This document shows, one piece after another, positions 1-7,102 of a stretch of 10,552 bases of DNA; within the stretch, counting starts at the first letter, position 1, and each line of letters starts with the position of its first letter. Origin of the DNA: Bog-877 sp049518775 (GTDB lineage Bacteria > Chloroflexota > Dormibacteria > Aeolococcales > Bog-877); the NCBI GenBank assembly GCA_049518775.1, contig JBEKRL010000064.1, positions 1 to 10,552 on the forward strand, in the 5' to 3' direction. The position numbers were made by a program, and so were the translations under genes. The notes beneath the pieces were generated by a model. It saw nothing but the letters and a program-made list of their open reading frames with translations. It was not told the origin of the DNA and ran no database searches.

Positions 1-1650
1 GTCGGCCGCATCGGCGACATCTACGGGCGGGTGCGGATGTACAACCTGGGCTTCGCCTGGTTCACCGTGGGGGCGATCCTGCTCTCACTGGTGTGGAGCA
101 CCGGCTCGTCCGGAGCCTTGGAGCTGGTCTTCCTGCGAATGTTCCAGGCAATTGGGGGCGCGCTCCTGATGGCCAACTCGGCCGCCATCATCACTGACGC
201 GTTCCCCTCCAAGCAGTTGGGGTTCGCTCTGGGGATCAACATGGTGGCGGCCATCGTGGGTTCGTTCCTGGGGATCTTGGTCGGAGGGCTGCTCTCCCAG
301 CTAGGCTGGCGCTGGGTGTTCCTCGCCAATGTGCCGATCGGAGCCTTCGGGACCATCTGGGCCTACCTCAAGCTGAAGGAGATCGGCGTCCGCATCCCGG
401 CGCGGATCGACTGGGCCGGCAACCTCGCCTTCGCCGCCGGATTGGGCATGCTCCTGGTCGGCGCCACCTACGGCATCGAACCGTACGGGCACTCCCTCTC
501 CGGCTGGGGAAACCCCTTCGTGCTGGGAATGCTCTTTGGTGGCCTGGCGCTGGTGGTCGCATTCATCTTCATCGAGACGAAGGCAGAGGCTCCCATGTTT
601 CGCCTCTCGCTGTTCAACATCCGGGCCTTCGCCGCCGGCAACCTGGCCCAGTTCCTGGGATCGATTGGCCGGGGCGGCCTGCAGTTCATGCTGATGATCT
701 GGTTCCAGGGCATCTGGCTTCCCCAGCACGGCTACCGCTTTGCCGACACCCCGCTGTGGGCAGGCATATACCTGATTCCCTTCACACTGGGATTCGTCGT
801 GGCCGGTCCCGTGTGCGGAAGGCTGTCGGACCGCTACGGAGCCCGTTGGTTCGCCACCGGCGGGATGCTGCTGTCGGCCGCCATGTACCTGCTGATGATG
901 ACCTTCCCGGCCAATTTCTCGTACCCGCCCTTCGCCGTGGTCATGTTCGTCTCGGGGATAGCGGGGGGCATGTTCGCCGCTCCGAACACCTCTTCGATCA
1001 TGAATTCGGTCCCGGCCCGCGACCGAGGAGCGGCCTCGGGGATGCGCGTGACCTTCAACAGCACCGGAATGCCGCTGTCCATGGGGCTGTTCTTCACCCT
1101 GCTGGTGGTCGGGCTCAACGCCAAGGTCCCCACGGCGATGTTCCGCGGGCTGGTGGCCCAAGGGATCCCCGCCGCCAAGGCCGCAGCGCTCTCCCACCTG
1201 CCGCCTCTCAGCTACATCTTCGCCGCCTTCCTGGGCGACAACCCCCTCAAGAGCCTGCTCGGTCCTGCGGTGCTCTCCCATCTGCCCGCGGCCCAGGCCG
1301 CCAGACTGACCAGCCGCTCCTTCTTCCCCCACCTCGTCGGCCCTTCCTTCGTCCACGGTCTGTCCCTCATCCTCATCGTCGCGGTCGTCATGAGCGTGGT
1401 CGCGGCGATCGCCTCGTCGTTGCGGGGAGGCAAGTACGTCCATGAGGACGCCGAGTCGAGGGCTCAGAAGGCCCACATCGGTGTCCGGAAGAGCGCCCCG
1501 GCCGCGGCTGGCGGCGGTGCGGCCGGCAGCGGGGTGGCCCTCAGCGAAACCGCGCCGGTTGGAGACGCCAAGCCTTCCGGACGCACACTCCAGTCCCTCC
1601 AGACCGATGGCGAAGGTCCGGGGGGCGAAGCGGTTCCCTCTCAGCCGTGA
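1..1650 (+). CDS. MFS transporter, DHA2 (EmrB/QacA-like) family, 5'-truncated by window edge
   Basis: Membrane antiporter expected to export drugs or other small molecules using the proton gradient. The reading frame is open from base 1, so the gene begins before the window. The first visible residues, GRIGDIYGRVRMYN, are MFS motif A in the loop after TM2, so roughly the first 50-70 residues are missing; the GTG at 31 and the ATG at 37 are internal. A motif-B-like stretch (LRMFQAIGGALL, about 133-168) and a glycine-rich motif-C-like helix (about 241-300) follow, then many further hydrophobic segments, consistent with the 14-TM DHA2 layout. A second motif-A-like loop (GRLSDRYGARW) lies near 817-851. 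A long extracytoplasmic loop (about 1120-1350) precedes the last helix, after which comes a hydrophilic Ala/Gly-rich tail of about 70 residues. The substrate cannot be told from sequence. A uspA-like gene follows 80 bp downstream on the same strand, suggesting co-transcription. Confidence 0.93.
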   Translation, partial: VGRIGDIYGRVRMYNLGFAWFTVGAILLSLVWSTGSSGALELVFLRMFQAIGGALLMANSAAIITDAFPSKQLGFALGINMVAAIVGSFLGILVGGLLSQLGWRWVFLANVPIGAFGTIWAYLKLKEIGVRIPARIDWAGNLAFAAGLGMLLVGATYGIEPYGHSLSGWGNPFVLGMLFGGLALVVAFIFIETKAEAPMFRLSLFNIRAFAAGNLAQFLGSIGRGGLQFMLMIWFQGIWLPQHGYRFADTPLWAGIYLIPFTLGFVVAGPVCGRLSDRYGARWFATGGMLLSAAMYLLMMTFPANFSYPPFAVVMFVSGIAGGMFAAPNTSSIMNSVPARDRGAASGMRVTFNSTGMPLSMGLFFTLLVVGLNAKVPTAMFRGLVAQGIPAAKAAALSHLPPLSYIFAAFLGDNPLKSLLGPAVLSHLPAAQAARLTSRSFFPHLVGPSFVHGLSLILIVAVVMSVVAAIASSLRGGKYVHEDAESRAQKAHIGVRKSAPAAAGGGAAGSGVALSETAPVGDAKPSGRTLQSLQTDGEGPGGEAVPSQP

Positions 1651-1730
1651 CGGAAGCCGCGAGCGCAGGGGCCGCGAGGCGGAAAGGGCCAGGCTAGCCG
1701 CAGCCGGCACATCCGGCAGAGAGGGGTCCG

Positions 1731-2153
1731 ATGGTCACCACGAGCATCGTCGTCGGGATCGACGGCTCTGACGAAAGCCGACGTGCCCTGGCTCTGGCTG
1801 TGGAGCTGGCGGCCCGCCACCGAGGGCGCGTCCACGCCTGCTATGTGGCCCGCCTGCCCACGGCCGTCATGCTCGGCAGCTTCCTCGGCCCGTCAGTCTC
1901 CGTCGCCGACGACCTCGACGAAACCGTCGAGGAGCTCAGCCGGCTGGTGAGAGAGGAACTGGACACGGCGGAGGTGGGCGGCGACTTCGCATGGACGCAG
2001 GGAGACGTGGCCACCGAGCTCCAGCGCCTAGCGGCGACCGAGAATGCCGATCTCATTGTTGTCGGCCGATCGGCCCATCCTCACCTTCACGTTGGCAACG
2101 TTCCAAACCGCCTCATCACCATGGGAGTGCGCCCGGTTCTCATCGTGCCCTGA
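1731..2153 (+). CDS. Universal stress protein (UspA family), single domain
   Basis: Small cytoplasmic protein of 140 residues, the normal length for one Usp domain. Members bind ATP or other nucleotides, dimerise and are induced by starvation, hypoxia or other stresses; the exact role here is unknown. The N-terminus IVVGIDGSDESRRAL is the typical first strand with the conserved Asp (D11) and the following Ser; the C-terminal half has ADLIVVGRS and ends in the family's RPVLIVP strand. The nucleotide loop is not canonical: family ATP binders have G-x2-G-x9-G-[ST], while here it reads G112-R-S-A115 with only six residues before G122-N123. ATP binding is therefore uncertain. The ATG start is supported by a purine-rich AGAGGGG at 1720-1726, four bases upstream. 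It follows the MFS gene closely and is probably expressed with it. Confidence 0.93.
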   Translation: MVTTSIVVGIDGSDESRRALALAVELAARHRGRVHACYVARLPTAVMLGSFLGPSVSVADDLDETVEELSRLVREELDTAEVGGDFAWTQGDVATELQRLAATENADLIVVGRSAHPHLHVGNVPNRLITMGVRPVLIVP

Positions 2154-2300
2154 CGATCACATCCGCTCTGGGGGGCGTCCCCGCCTCGACGGGGTGGCTG
2201 GCTGGGTGCCCGGCCGGGCCCTGACCCTCTTCCGGCCCCGCGGCTGAAGGAGCGGGAGCAGCGCCGGGACGCCTACATCATGGCCGGGCGGGAGAGGATG

Positions 2301-2334
2301 AGCGGAGCGGCAAGCACCGGCTTGCCGGGCCGCT
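2301..2334. other. Strong stem-loop, possible terminator or attenuator
   Basis: A perfect 8-bp inverted repeat, CGGCAAGC (2308-2315) and GCTTGCCG (2320-2327), encloses the 4-base loop ACCG. It is extended past a 2x2 internal loop by AGCGG (2301-2305) and CCGCT (2330-2334), making a 34-nt hairpin. There is no T-run after it on either strand, so it is not a classical Rho-independent terminator, though GC-rich bacteria often have U-poor ones. It lies about 150 bp after the uspA-like stop and could end that transcript. Confidence 0.4.
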
Positions 2335-2917
2335 ATCCGTTGGGAGCGGCACGCCATCTGCCAGAGCCATGTCGATTGCCTCGCAGCCCAGCCCCAGCGG
2401 AGCGGGCGAGGGGCAGGACGTGGCGCTCCTCGGCGGGGTGTTCGCTTGGCTCGGGCCCGTGGCGACCATCCACGTTCTCCCTGGACGCCCGCTCGGTGCA
2501 GTCCTTCAGTGCCGCAACTGCCCCGTATCCCATCGGGCGCAGCCGCATCTCCGCGGCCGCCCCCTGCCAGTTCCAGCGGCGCTCTCAGCCGGTGCCGAAC
2601 CGACCGCGGCAGCGGACCGACTCCCTCACCGGAGCAGCGCCACTATGCCGACCCCGGCCAAGGCGCGGAGCACCCAAGCAGGCCGTCCCCGATGGCATCA
2701 CCCCCGAGCTCCGGCGGGCCCCCCAGAAGCTCATCCGCCATAGCCCTCGGGCACCGGCCCGATGTGCCTGGTGAGGCTCGCGCCGGCTGCTCTGACCGCC
2801 GGTATTGAAGCCAGGCAGGAGGGCCCCTGAGCGCGCCGCCCCACACGAAGATTCGGCGACCCTCACGCTCGCGACCCCTGAAGCGGGCCGCGCAGCACTC
2901 AGGCGGCGCGGCCTCTG

Positions 2918-2923
2918 TAGCAT
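2918..2923 (+). promoter_or_regulatory. Candidate -10 box (TAGCAT) of a leaderless-type promoter for the anSME gene
   Basis: TAGCAT fits the TAnnnT -10 form common in actinobacteria. Its last base is eight bases before the GTG at 2932, so transcription would start at or next to the start codon. No convincing -35 box is seen. The GTG has no properly spaced Shine-Dalgarno sequence (a G-run at 2925-2930 is too close), which also fits leaderless expression. A single short match of this kind can arise by chance. Confidence 0.3.
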
Positions 2924-2931
2924 CAGGGGGC

Positions 2932-4326
2932 GTGGCTGGGGAGCCGGTCCGCCAGGCCGCCACCGAGCGGCCCCCGGTAGGGATGCCGCCTGCGCGACCT
3001 CCTGCGACCGGGATCGCCCCGGGTGGCGGCGACTGGGCTGTCACCCCGGTGAGTGTCCCTGCGCCGAGCCGCTCGCGCGAGCCGTTCGTGGTCATGGCCA
3101 AGCCGGTCGGCCCCATCTGCAACCTCGCCTGCAGCTACTGCTACTACCTCGATACGCGGAGGTTCTACCCCCGACCGCACCGGTTCCGCATGACCGACGT
3201 CCTGCTCGAGAGCTACGTCCAGCAGTACATCGAGGCCAGCCCCGGGCCCCTGGTTCACTTCGTCTGGCACGGCGGAGAGCCCACCCTGGCCGGGCTCGGC
3301 TTCTACCGGCGGGCCGTTCAACTCCAGCGCCGCCACCTCCCCGAGGGATGGACCTGCTGGAACAACCTCCAGACCAACGGCACCCTGCTCGATGACGACT
3401 GGTGCGCCTTCCTCGCCGAAGAGCGTTTCGAGGTCGGCCTCAGCATCGACGGCACCGAGCTGACCCACGACGCCTTCCGCCGCTATCGGAACGGTCAACG
3501 CACGTACGCCCAGGTGGCCGCTGCGGTCGACCGGCTGCGGCGCCGCGGCATCCAGCCCGACCTGCTCTGCACAGTCACGGCGATCGTGGCGCAGGACCCG
3601 CTCGGCGCCTACCGCGGCCTGCGCGACCTGGGGGGCACATTCCTTCAGTTCCTGCCCATCGTGCGCCGGGGTCCGGACGGGGGGCCCACGCCCGAATCGG
3701 TCTCGCCTGAGGCCTACGGGCGCTTCCTCTGCGCTGTCTTCGACGAGTGGGTGGGCCACGATCTCGGTGCCGTGGTCGTCCAGCTCTTCGGCGAGGCCCT
3801 TCGGGCCTGGGCCGGCCAGGTGCCCGGCCTGTGCGTGATGGCGCCGACGTGCGGGCGGGTGCTGGTCCTCGAGCACGACGGCGCCGTCTACTCCTGCGAC
3901 CACTTCGTGGATCCAGCGCACCGCCTCGGTGACGTAGCGACCGTCCACCTGGGCGCACTGGCCGACGCCCCCGCACAGATTCAGTTCGGGGCCGACAAGC
4001 ACGAGCACTTGCCCGCCCAGTGTCGGGCCTGCCCATGGCTCGCCGCATGCAACGGCGGCTGCCCGAAGGATCGGTTCGGCGTGACAGCGGATGGAGACCC
4101 CGAGCTCAACTACCTCTGCGAGGGCCTGCAGCGGTTCTTCGCCTACGCTGACCCTGTCCTGCGCCGCCTCGCCGACCTCGCCGGGAGTGGGCGCGACCCG
4201 GGCCCGCTGATGGCCGAGGTGCGCGCCCAGACCCGAGCCCGCTGGCGCGACATCGGCCGCAATGATCCTTGCCCGTGCGGAAGCGGGCGCAAGGCCAAAC
4301 GCTGCTGCTGGTCTCTGAGACCGTGA
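2932..4326 (+). CDS. Anaerobic sulfatase-maturating enzyme (anSME), radical SAM/SPASM with C-terminal SEC-C motif
   Basis: Cytoplasmic radical SAM enzyme that converts an active-site Cys or Ser of a sulfatase to formylglycine without oxygen. The radical SAM cluster motif CNLACSYC gives C63, C67 and C70. HGGEP (113-117), QTNG (147-150) and SIDG (171-174) are typical of the family. The SPASM region has C301, C307, C322, C364, C367, C373, C377 and C396. This spacing closely follows characterised clostridial anSME and supplies ligands for two auxiliary [4Fe-4S] clusters. D323, directly after C322, matches the catalytic Asp. The protein ends in a SEC-C zinc motif, NDPCPCGSGRKAKRCC (about 444-459), known from some family members. 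Start is uncertain: GTG 2932 gives a proline-rich extension of about 40-50 residues; GTG 3049 (residue 40) would give the usual N-terminal length, and ATG 2983 or 3094 are other options. No sulfatase is in the window, so the substrate must be encoded elsewhere. Confidence 0.93.
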   Translation: MAGEPVRQAATERPPVGMPPARPPATGIAPGGGDWAVTPVSVPAPSRSREPFVVMAKPVGPICNLACSYCYYLDTRRFYPRPHRFRMTDVLLESYVQQYIEASPGPLVHFVWHGGEPTLAGLGFYRRAVQLQRRHLPEGWTCWNNLQTNGTLLDDDWCAFLAEERFEVGLSIDGTELTHDAFRRYRNGQRTYAQVAAAVDRLRRRGIQPDLLCTVTAIVAQDPLGAYRGLRDLGGTFLQFLPIVRRGPDGGPTPESVSPEAYGRFLCAVFDEWVGHDLGAVVVQLFGEALRAWAGQVPGLCVMAPTCGRVLVLEHDGAVYSCDHFVDPAHRLGDVATVHLGALADAPAQIQFGADKHEHLPAQCRACPWLAACNGGCPKDRFGVTADGDPELNYLCEGLQRFFAYADPVLRRLADLAGSGRDPGPLMAEVRAQTRARWRDIGRNDPCPCGSGRKAKRCCWSLRP

Positions 4327-4340
4327 GCGCCGCCGGTCTC
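4317..4340 (+). terminator. Possible hairpin terminator overlapping the anSME stop codon
   Basis: GAGACCG (4317-4323) and CGGTCTC (4334-4340) form a perfect 7-bp stem around a 10-base loop that contains the TGA stop (4324-4326). No T-run follows. A second short stem, CCTCC/GGAGG with loop GACG, lies at 4371-4384. Either could help end the transcript; the evidence is only the inverted repeats. Confidence 0.3.
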
Positions 4341-4654
4341 GGGGGCCGGAGCGGCATTCCTCTGCGCCCCCCTCCGACGGGAGGATGCCCCCTTCGCTTA
4401 CCCCCTCTCGGCCAAGCGGTCACGACCCTCCTATCAGCGGACTGAGACAAGAGAGCACCGCCGACGATCCCCGGCAGCGAGTGGGGATGCGGTCATCCGG
4501 ACCGGTATTCTCATGTGGCCATGGCGAAGCACCCGAAGGCGGCCGGTGTTCGGGAAGTATCCCTTCCGGACCAGCGGACCTCCCAGGTTGGTTCCATGGT
4601 CGGATCGCGATCCCCCGCTCCGATCGCCGCGGAAAGGAGCTCCTGATCTCAAAC
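4327..4654. other. Intergenic stretch between anSME and tRNA-Leu
   Basis: About 330 bp without a recognisable gene. It holds the small stems after the anSME stop, a stem GGAAG/CTTCC at about 4554-4568, and a 10-bp palindrome AGGAGCTCCT (4635-4644) just before the left arm of the tRNA-flanking repeat. I looked for a tRNA promoter and found no convincing -35/-10 pair; TATTCT at 4506-4511 is a weak -10 candidate with no matching -35. Confidence 0.5.
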
Positions 4655-4753
4655 GCCGGGGTGGCGTAACGGTAGCCGCAGCGGTCTTAAAAACCGCAGC
4701 CCGAAAGGGCGTGTGGGTTCGAGTCCCACCCCCGGCACTCCCAGTTTGAGATC
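4645..4753. repeat. Exact 10-bp inverted repeat flanking tRNA-Leu
   Basis: GATCTCAAAC (4645-4654) ends on the base directly before the tRNA, and its exact reverse complement GTTTGAGATC (4744-4753) begins seven bases after the last acceptor-stem base. One G.U pair (4644/4754) and one C-G pair (4643/4755) extend it to 12 bp. In a precursor transcript, leader and trailer would pair and lengthen the acceptor helix, with the discriminator and six trailer bases bulged out. Confidence 0.75.
4655..4737 (+). tRNA. tRNA-Leu(UAA)
   Basis: A complete 83-nt class II cloverleaf. Acceptor stem GCCGGGG (4655-4661) pairs perfectly with CCCCGGC (4730-4736), and the discriminator is A (4737), as expected for leucine. 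The D-arm has GCG/CGC with the conserved GG in the loop. The anticodon stem GCGGT (4681-4685) and ACCGC (4693-4697) encloses CTTAAAA, giving anticodon TAA. The long variable arm, GCCC-GAAA-GGGC (4699-4710), is the class II hallmark that separates Leu/Ser/Tyr from other tRNAs. The T-arm is GTGGG-TTCGAGT-CCCAC (4713-4729). CCA is not encoded (CTC follows the discriminator), so it must be added after transcription. It reads UUA, a rare codon in such a GC-rich genome. Confidence 0.97.
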
Positions 4754-5216
4754 GGATCGACGGTCTGGCGGCTCCAGCAGGTTGGCCTCGGCCGAGGCTT
4801 GAAGGCCACGGGGACTGCTGCCGCGTGGGGTCTGGCCGAGTGGGAGGCGGCCGACGCCCGGTCCCGCCTCCCACGCGGCGAGCGCGCGCCCCGACGTGAA
4901 CCGCGCGGAGGTGCCCAACGTTGCGACGGTCGGACGACCCCAGACGGGATGGCCCCGGGCCCCCGCGAGCAAGCCGGGGGGAAACCCGATCAAGCAGCCA
5001 GGCTGGGCCCCACTGCGGACCGCGAAAACGGCCTGGGATACCATTGGGCTCAGACCCGGGTGGGTCCGACCTCCGCTCTCGGCACTGCTCGCCCGAGCGC
5101 GGACCGGCCGCCCGTGCGGCACAGGTGGGGCGGCCTCGCCCGGCTGGAACAGCGCCAGGGGATATTAGACCGTCGGGGTACGGGGCCAAAGCCGCCGACG
5201 CCGGAGGACCGGCCGG
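4738..5216. other. Intergenic stretch between tRNA-Leu and dipZ
   Basis: About 480 bp without a gene I can recognise. One plus-strand frame (TTG 4799 to 5224) is open through most of it and overlaps the dipZ start by 8 bp, but its translation is Arg/Gly/Pro-rich and has no known motif or ribosome binding site. An exact 8-bp GC-rich inverted repeat, GGCCGCCC (5106-5113) and GGGCGGCC (5128-5135), could form a hairpin in the dipZ leader. GATATTAG near 5161-5168 is AT-rich for this DNA and might include a -10 box, but I see no -35 partner. Confidence 0.5.
5203..5207 (+). promoter_or_regulatory. Shine-Dalgarno sequence of dipZ
   Basis: GGAGG lies nine bases before the ATG at 5217. This is a strong match at workable spacing and fixes the start; the CcdA-type membrane domain also begins within the first few residues. 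Confidence 0.75.
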
Positions 5217-6914
5217 ATGATTGAACTCGCGGCCGTCGGCTTCGTGGCCGGGATCGTGGTCGGCATCTCGCCCTGCATCCTGCCGGTGCTGCCGGTAATC
5301 CTGGTCGCCGGTGCCACCACCCCGGTTTCGGCGAAGCCGTCGTGGCTCCCCAGAGCCCGTGCAGTCGCCGTGGTCGTCGGGCTGGTGGCGAGCTTCAGCT
5401 TCTTGATCCTCGCTGGTTCGGAGGTGCTCTCCCTGCTCCACCTCCCCCAGGGTCTCCTGCGTGACGCGGGCATCGCCTTGCTCGTGGTGATCGGGCTGGG
5501 TTTCCTGTATTCGCCACTCGAGGCGCTGCTCGAGCGTCCCTTCGCCAGGATCGGCTGGGGCCATCCGAGTGGCCGGGCCGGCGGGTTCCTGCTCGGCCTA
5601 GCGCTCGGGGTCCTCTTCGTGCCGTGCGCCGGGCCGGTGCTGGCCGCGATCACCGTCGTAGGCGCGACACACCGGGTCGGGCTCACCGCAGTGATCCTCA
5701 CCGTCGCATTCGCCGCCGGAGCCGCTGTGCCGCTCCTGTTCGTCGCCCTGGCCGGGAGCGAGCTCACCCGGCGGGTGAAGTCACTCCGCGACCGGGGGCG
5801 GCGCGTGCGCCAGGTGAGTGGAGTGGTCCTCATCGCCATGGCACTGGCCATCGGGTTCAACGCCTTCGCCGGTCTCCAGCGAGACATCCCCGGCTACACC
5901 AGCGCGCTCCAGAGCAGTGTCGAGGGGTCATCTTCGGTCCGTCAGCAGCTCAGTGGCCTCACCGGCAACGGCCACGTGCCCCTGGCCCGCTGCAACGCCA
6001 ACGCCACCGGCCTGGTCAACTGCGGGAAGGCACCCGCGTTCAAGGGGATCACCGCCTGGCTCAACACGGCTGGAGGCAAGCCGCTTTCGCTCGCAGCACT
6101 GCGCGGCCGGGTTGTCCTGGTCGACTTCTGGACCTACTCCTGCATCAACTGCCAACGGGCCCTCCCGCACGTGGAGGCCTGGTACAGGGCCTATGCGAGG
6201 TTTGGCTTCGTGGTCGTGGGGGTGCACACCCCGGAATTCTCCTTCGAGCACGTCGTCTCCAACGTTCGAACCGAAGCCGCCCAACTCGGTGTCCACTACC
6301 CGGTCGCCATCGACAACAACTACGCCACCTGGGACGCGTACGACAACGAGTACTGGCCCGCCGACTACCTGATCGACGCGGAAGGCGACGTCCGGCACGT
6401 CCACTTCGGAGAGGGGGACTACACCAACACCGAGCATCTGATTCGCCAGCTGCTCACCGACGCGCATCCTCGCATCACTCTCCCTCCTCCGACCCACGCC
6501 CCCAACCGGACCCCCGTCGGAGAGATCAGCCCCGAGACCTACGTCGGCTACGAGAGGCTCCAGTACCTGCTGCCGAGCACCGTCGTGGCCCAGAATGCCC
6601 CGGCGCGCTACCGCTTCCCCGCATCCCTGCCCGTCGGCGGGTTCGGACTCTCGGGAATCTGGACCGAGCTGGCGCAGGAGGCGACCGCTGGAGCCAATGC
6701 CAGGCTGGAGCTGCGATTCCTGGCCCACGACGTCTACCTTGTGCTCGGCGGCTCGGGCATCCTCAAGGTGTCGGTCGACGGGGCGACCAAGACGGTCGCG
6801 GTGACCGGTGTTCCCCGGCTCTACACCCTCTTCCACGCCGGTGTGCTCACCGACGCCACCCTGACCCTCAGCGCATCACCTGGCCTTCAGGTCTACGACT
6901 TCACCTTCGGCTGA
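5217..6914 (+). CDS. dipZ: DipZ-type protein: CcdA/DsbD membrane domain fused to a periplasmic thioredoxin domain
   Basis: Moves reducing electrons across the membrane and delivers them to extracytoplasmic thiols, as in cytochrome c maturation or repair of oxidised proteins. Residues 1-220 form the CcdA/DsbD-like part with about six hydrophobic helices and the paired cysteines SPC20ILPVLP and VPC137AGPVL. A soluble linker follows. Residues about 272-415 are a TlpA/thioredoxin-like domain with VDFWTYSCINC, whose active-site pair is C309/C312. The cis-Pro region expected before the last strands fits EYWPADYLID (378-387). The C-terminal part, about 435-565, is beta-rich and matches the extra C-terminal domain of mycobacterial DipZ. 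At 565 residues it is somewhat shorter than mycobacterial DipZ (about 695). Two more cysteines, C259 and C269, sit in the linker. It stands alone, without other ccs genes nearby, and faces a convergent SBP gene. Confidence 0.93.
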   Translation: MIELAAVGFVAGIVVGISPCILPVLPVILVAGATTPVSAKPSWLPRARAVAVVVGLVASFSFLILAGSEVLSLLHLPQGLLRDAGIALLVVIGLGFLYSPLEALLERPFARIGWGHPSGRAGGFLLGLALGVLFVPCAGPVLAAITVVGATHRVGLTAVILTVAFAAGAAVPLLFVALAGSELTRRVKSLRDRGRRVRQVSGVVLIAMALAIGFNAFAGLQRDIPGYTSALQSSVEGSSSVRQQLSGLTGNGHVPLARCNANATGLVNCGKAPAFKGITAWLNTAGGKPLSLAALRGRVVLVDFWTYSCINCQRALPHVEAWYRAYARFGFVVVGVHTPEFSFEHVVSNVRTEAAQLGVHYPVAIDNNYATWDAYDNEYWPADYLIDAEGDVRHVHFGEGDYTNTEHLIRQLLTDAHPRITLPPPTHAPNRTPVGEISPETYVGYERLQYLLPSTVVAQNAPARYRFPASLPVGGFGLSGIWTELAQEATAGANARLELRFLAHDVYLVLGGSGILKVSVDGATKTVAVTGVPRLYTLFHAGVLTDATLTLSASPGLQVYDFTFG

Positions 6915-7058
6915 ACGCCCCTCTGGGCTGGAAGCGCGTGCAGCCTGCCCTGACTCCCTGGGCGCCCGACTGCCCGGGCCAGCCGGCCACAACGGCCACC
7001 AGCCACATCCGGCGCCGCATCCGCTGCTGCTTCCGGACCCGCACTGCCCGGTACCGGT

Positions 7059-7076
7059 CCGACCGCGAGAGGTCGG
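7059..7076. other. Small perfect stem-loop after dipZ
   Basis: CCGACC (7059-7064) and GGTCGG (7071-7076) form a 6-bp stem with loop GCGAGA, directly preceded by a CCGGTACCGG palindrome (7048-7057). It lies 145 bp after the dipZ stop in the convergent gap and may contribute to termination; no T-run follows. Confidence 0.3.
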
Positions 7077-7102
7077 GGGTTGTCGCTCACAGAAGCCGAG
7101 AA

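Larger units (their letters stand above)
2154..2931. other. Gene-free stretch between uspA-like gene and anSME
   Basis: About 780 bp with several overlapping open frames on both strands, none of which I recognise. Their translations are rich in Arg, Pro, Gly and Ser, as expected for GC-rich non-coding DNA, and none has a convincing ribosome binding site. Visible structure: a small stem CCCCG/CGGGG at 2179-2194 just after the uspA-like stop, a 12-bp palindrome GCCCGGCCGGGC at 2208-2219, and a strong hairpin at 2301-2334 (listed separately). The minus strand carries two short frames in the same phase (2585-2923 and 2333-2548) separated by a stop. A decayed gene is possible but not shown. Confidence 0.6.

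Noticed and set aside
301..1710. Long minus-strand open frame opposite the MFS gene
   Set aside because: Its translation is Arg/Gly/Glu-rich without family motifs, and the plus strand encodes an unmistakable transporter. Long antisense frames are expected at this GC content.
2585..2923. Minus-strand open frame in the gap before the anSME gene
   Set aside because: No ribosome binding site, low-complexity Arg/Ser/Gly composition and no recognisable domain.
5146..5174. ECF sigma (SigR/SigH-like) promoter for dipZ: GGAAC followed by CGTC
   Set aside because: The spacing is about 20-21 bases, longer than the usual 16-18, and the -10 lacks GTT.
4713..5216. Use of tRNA-Leu as an integration (att) site
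   Set aside because: I see no second copy of the tRNA 3' end within the window and no integrase gene, so there is no sign of an integrated element here.
4799..5224. Open frame just upstream of and overlapping the dipZ start, which could suggest translational coupling
   Set aside because: TTG start without a ribosome binding site, Arg/Gly/Pro-rich translation, no known motif, and it contains GC-rich inverted repeats typical of leaders. Kept only as a remark on the intergenic stretch.
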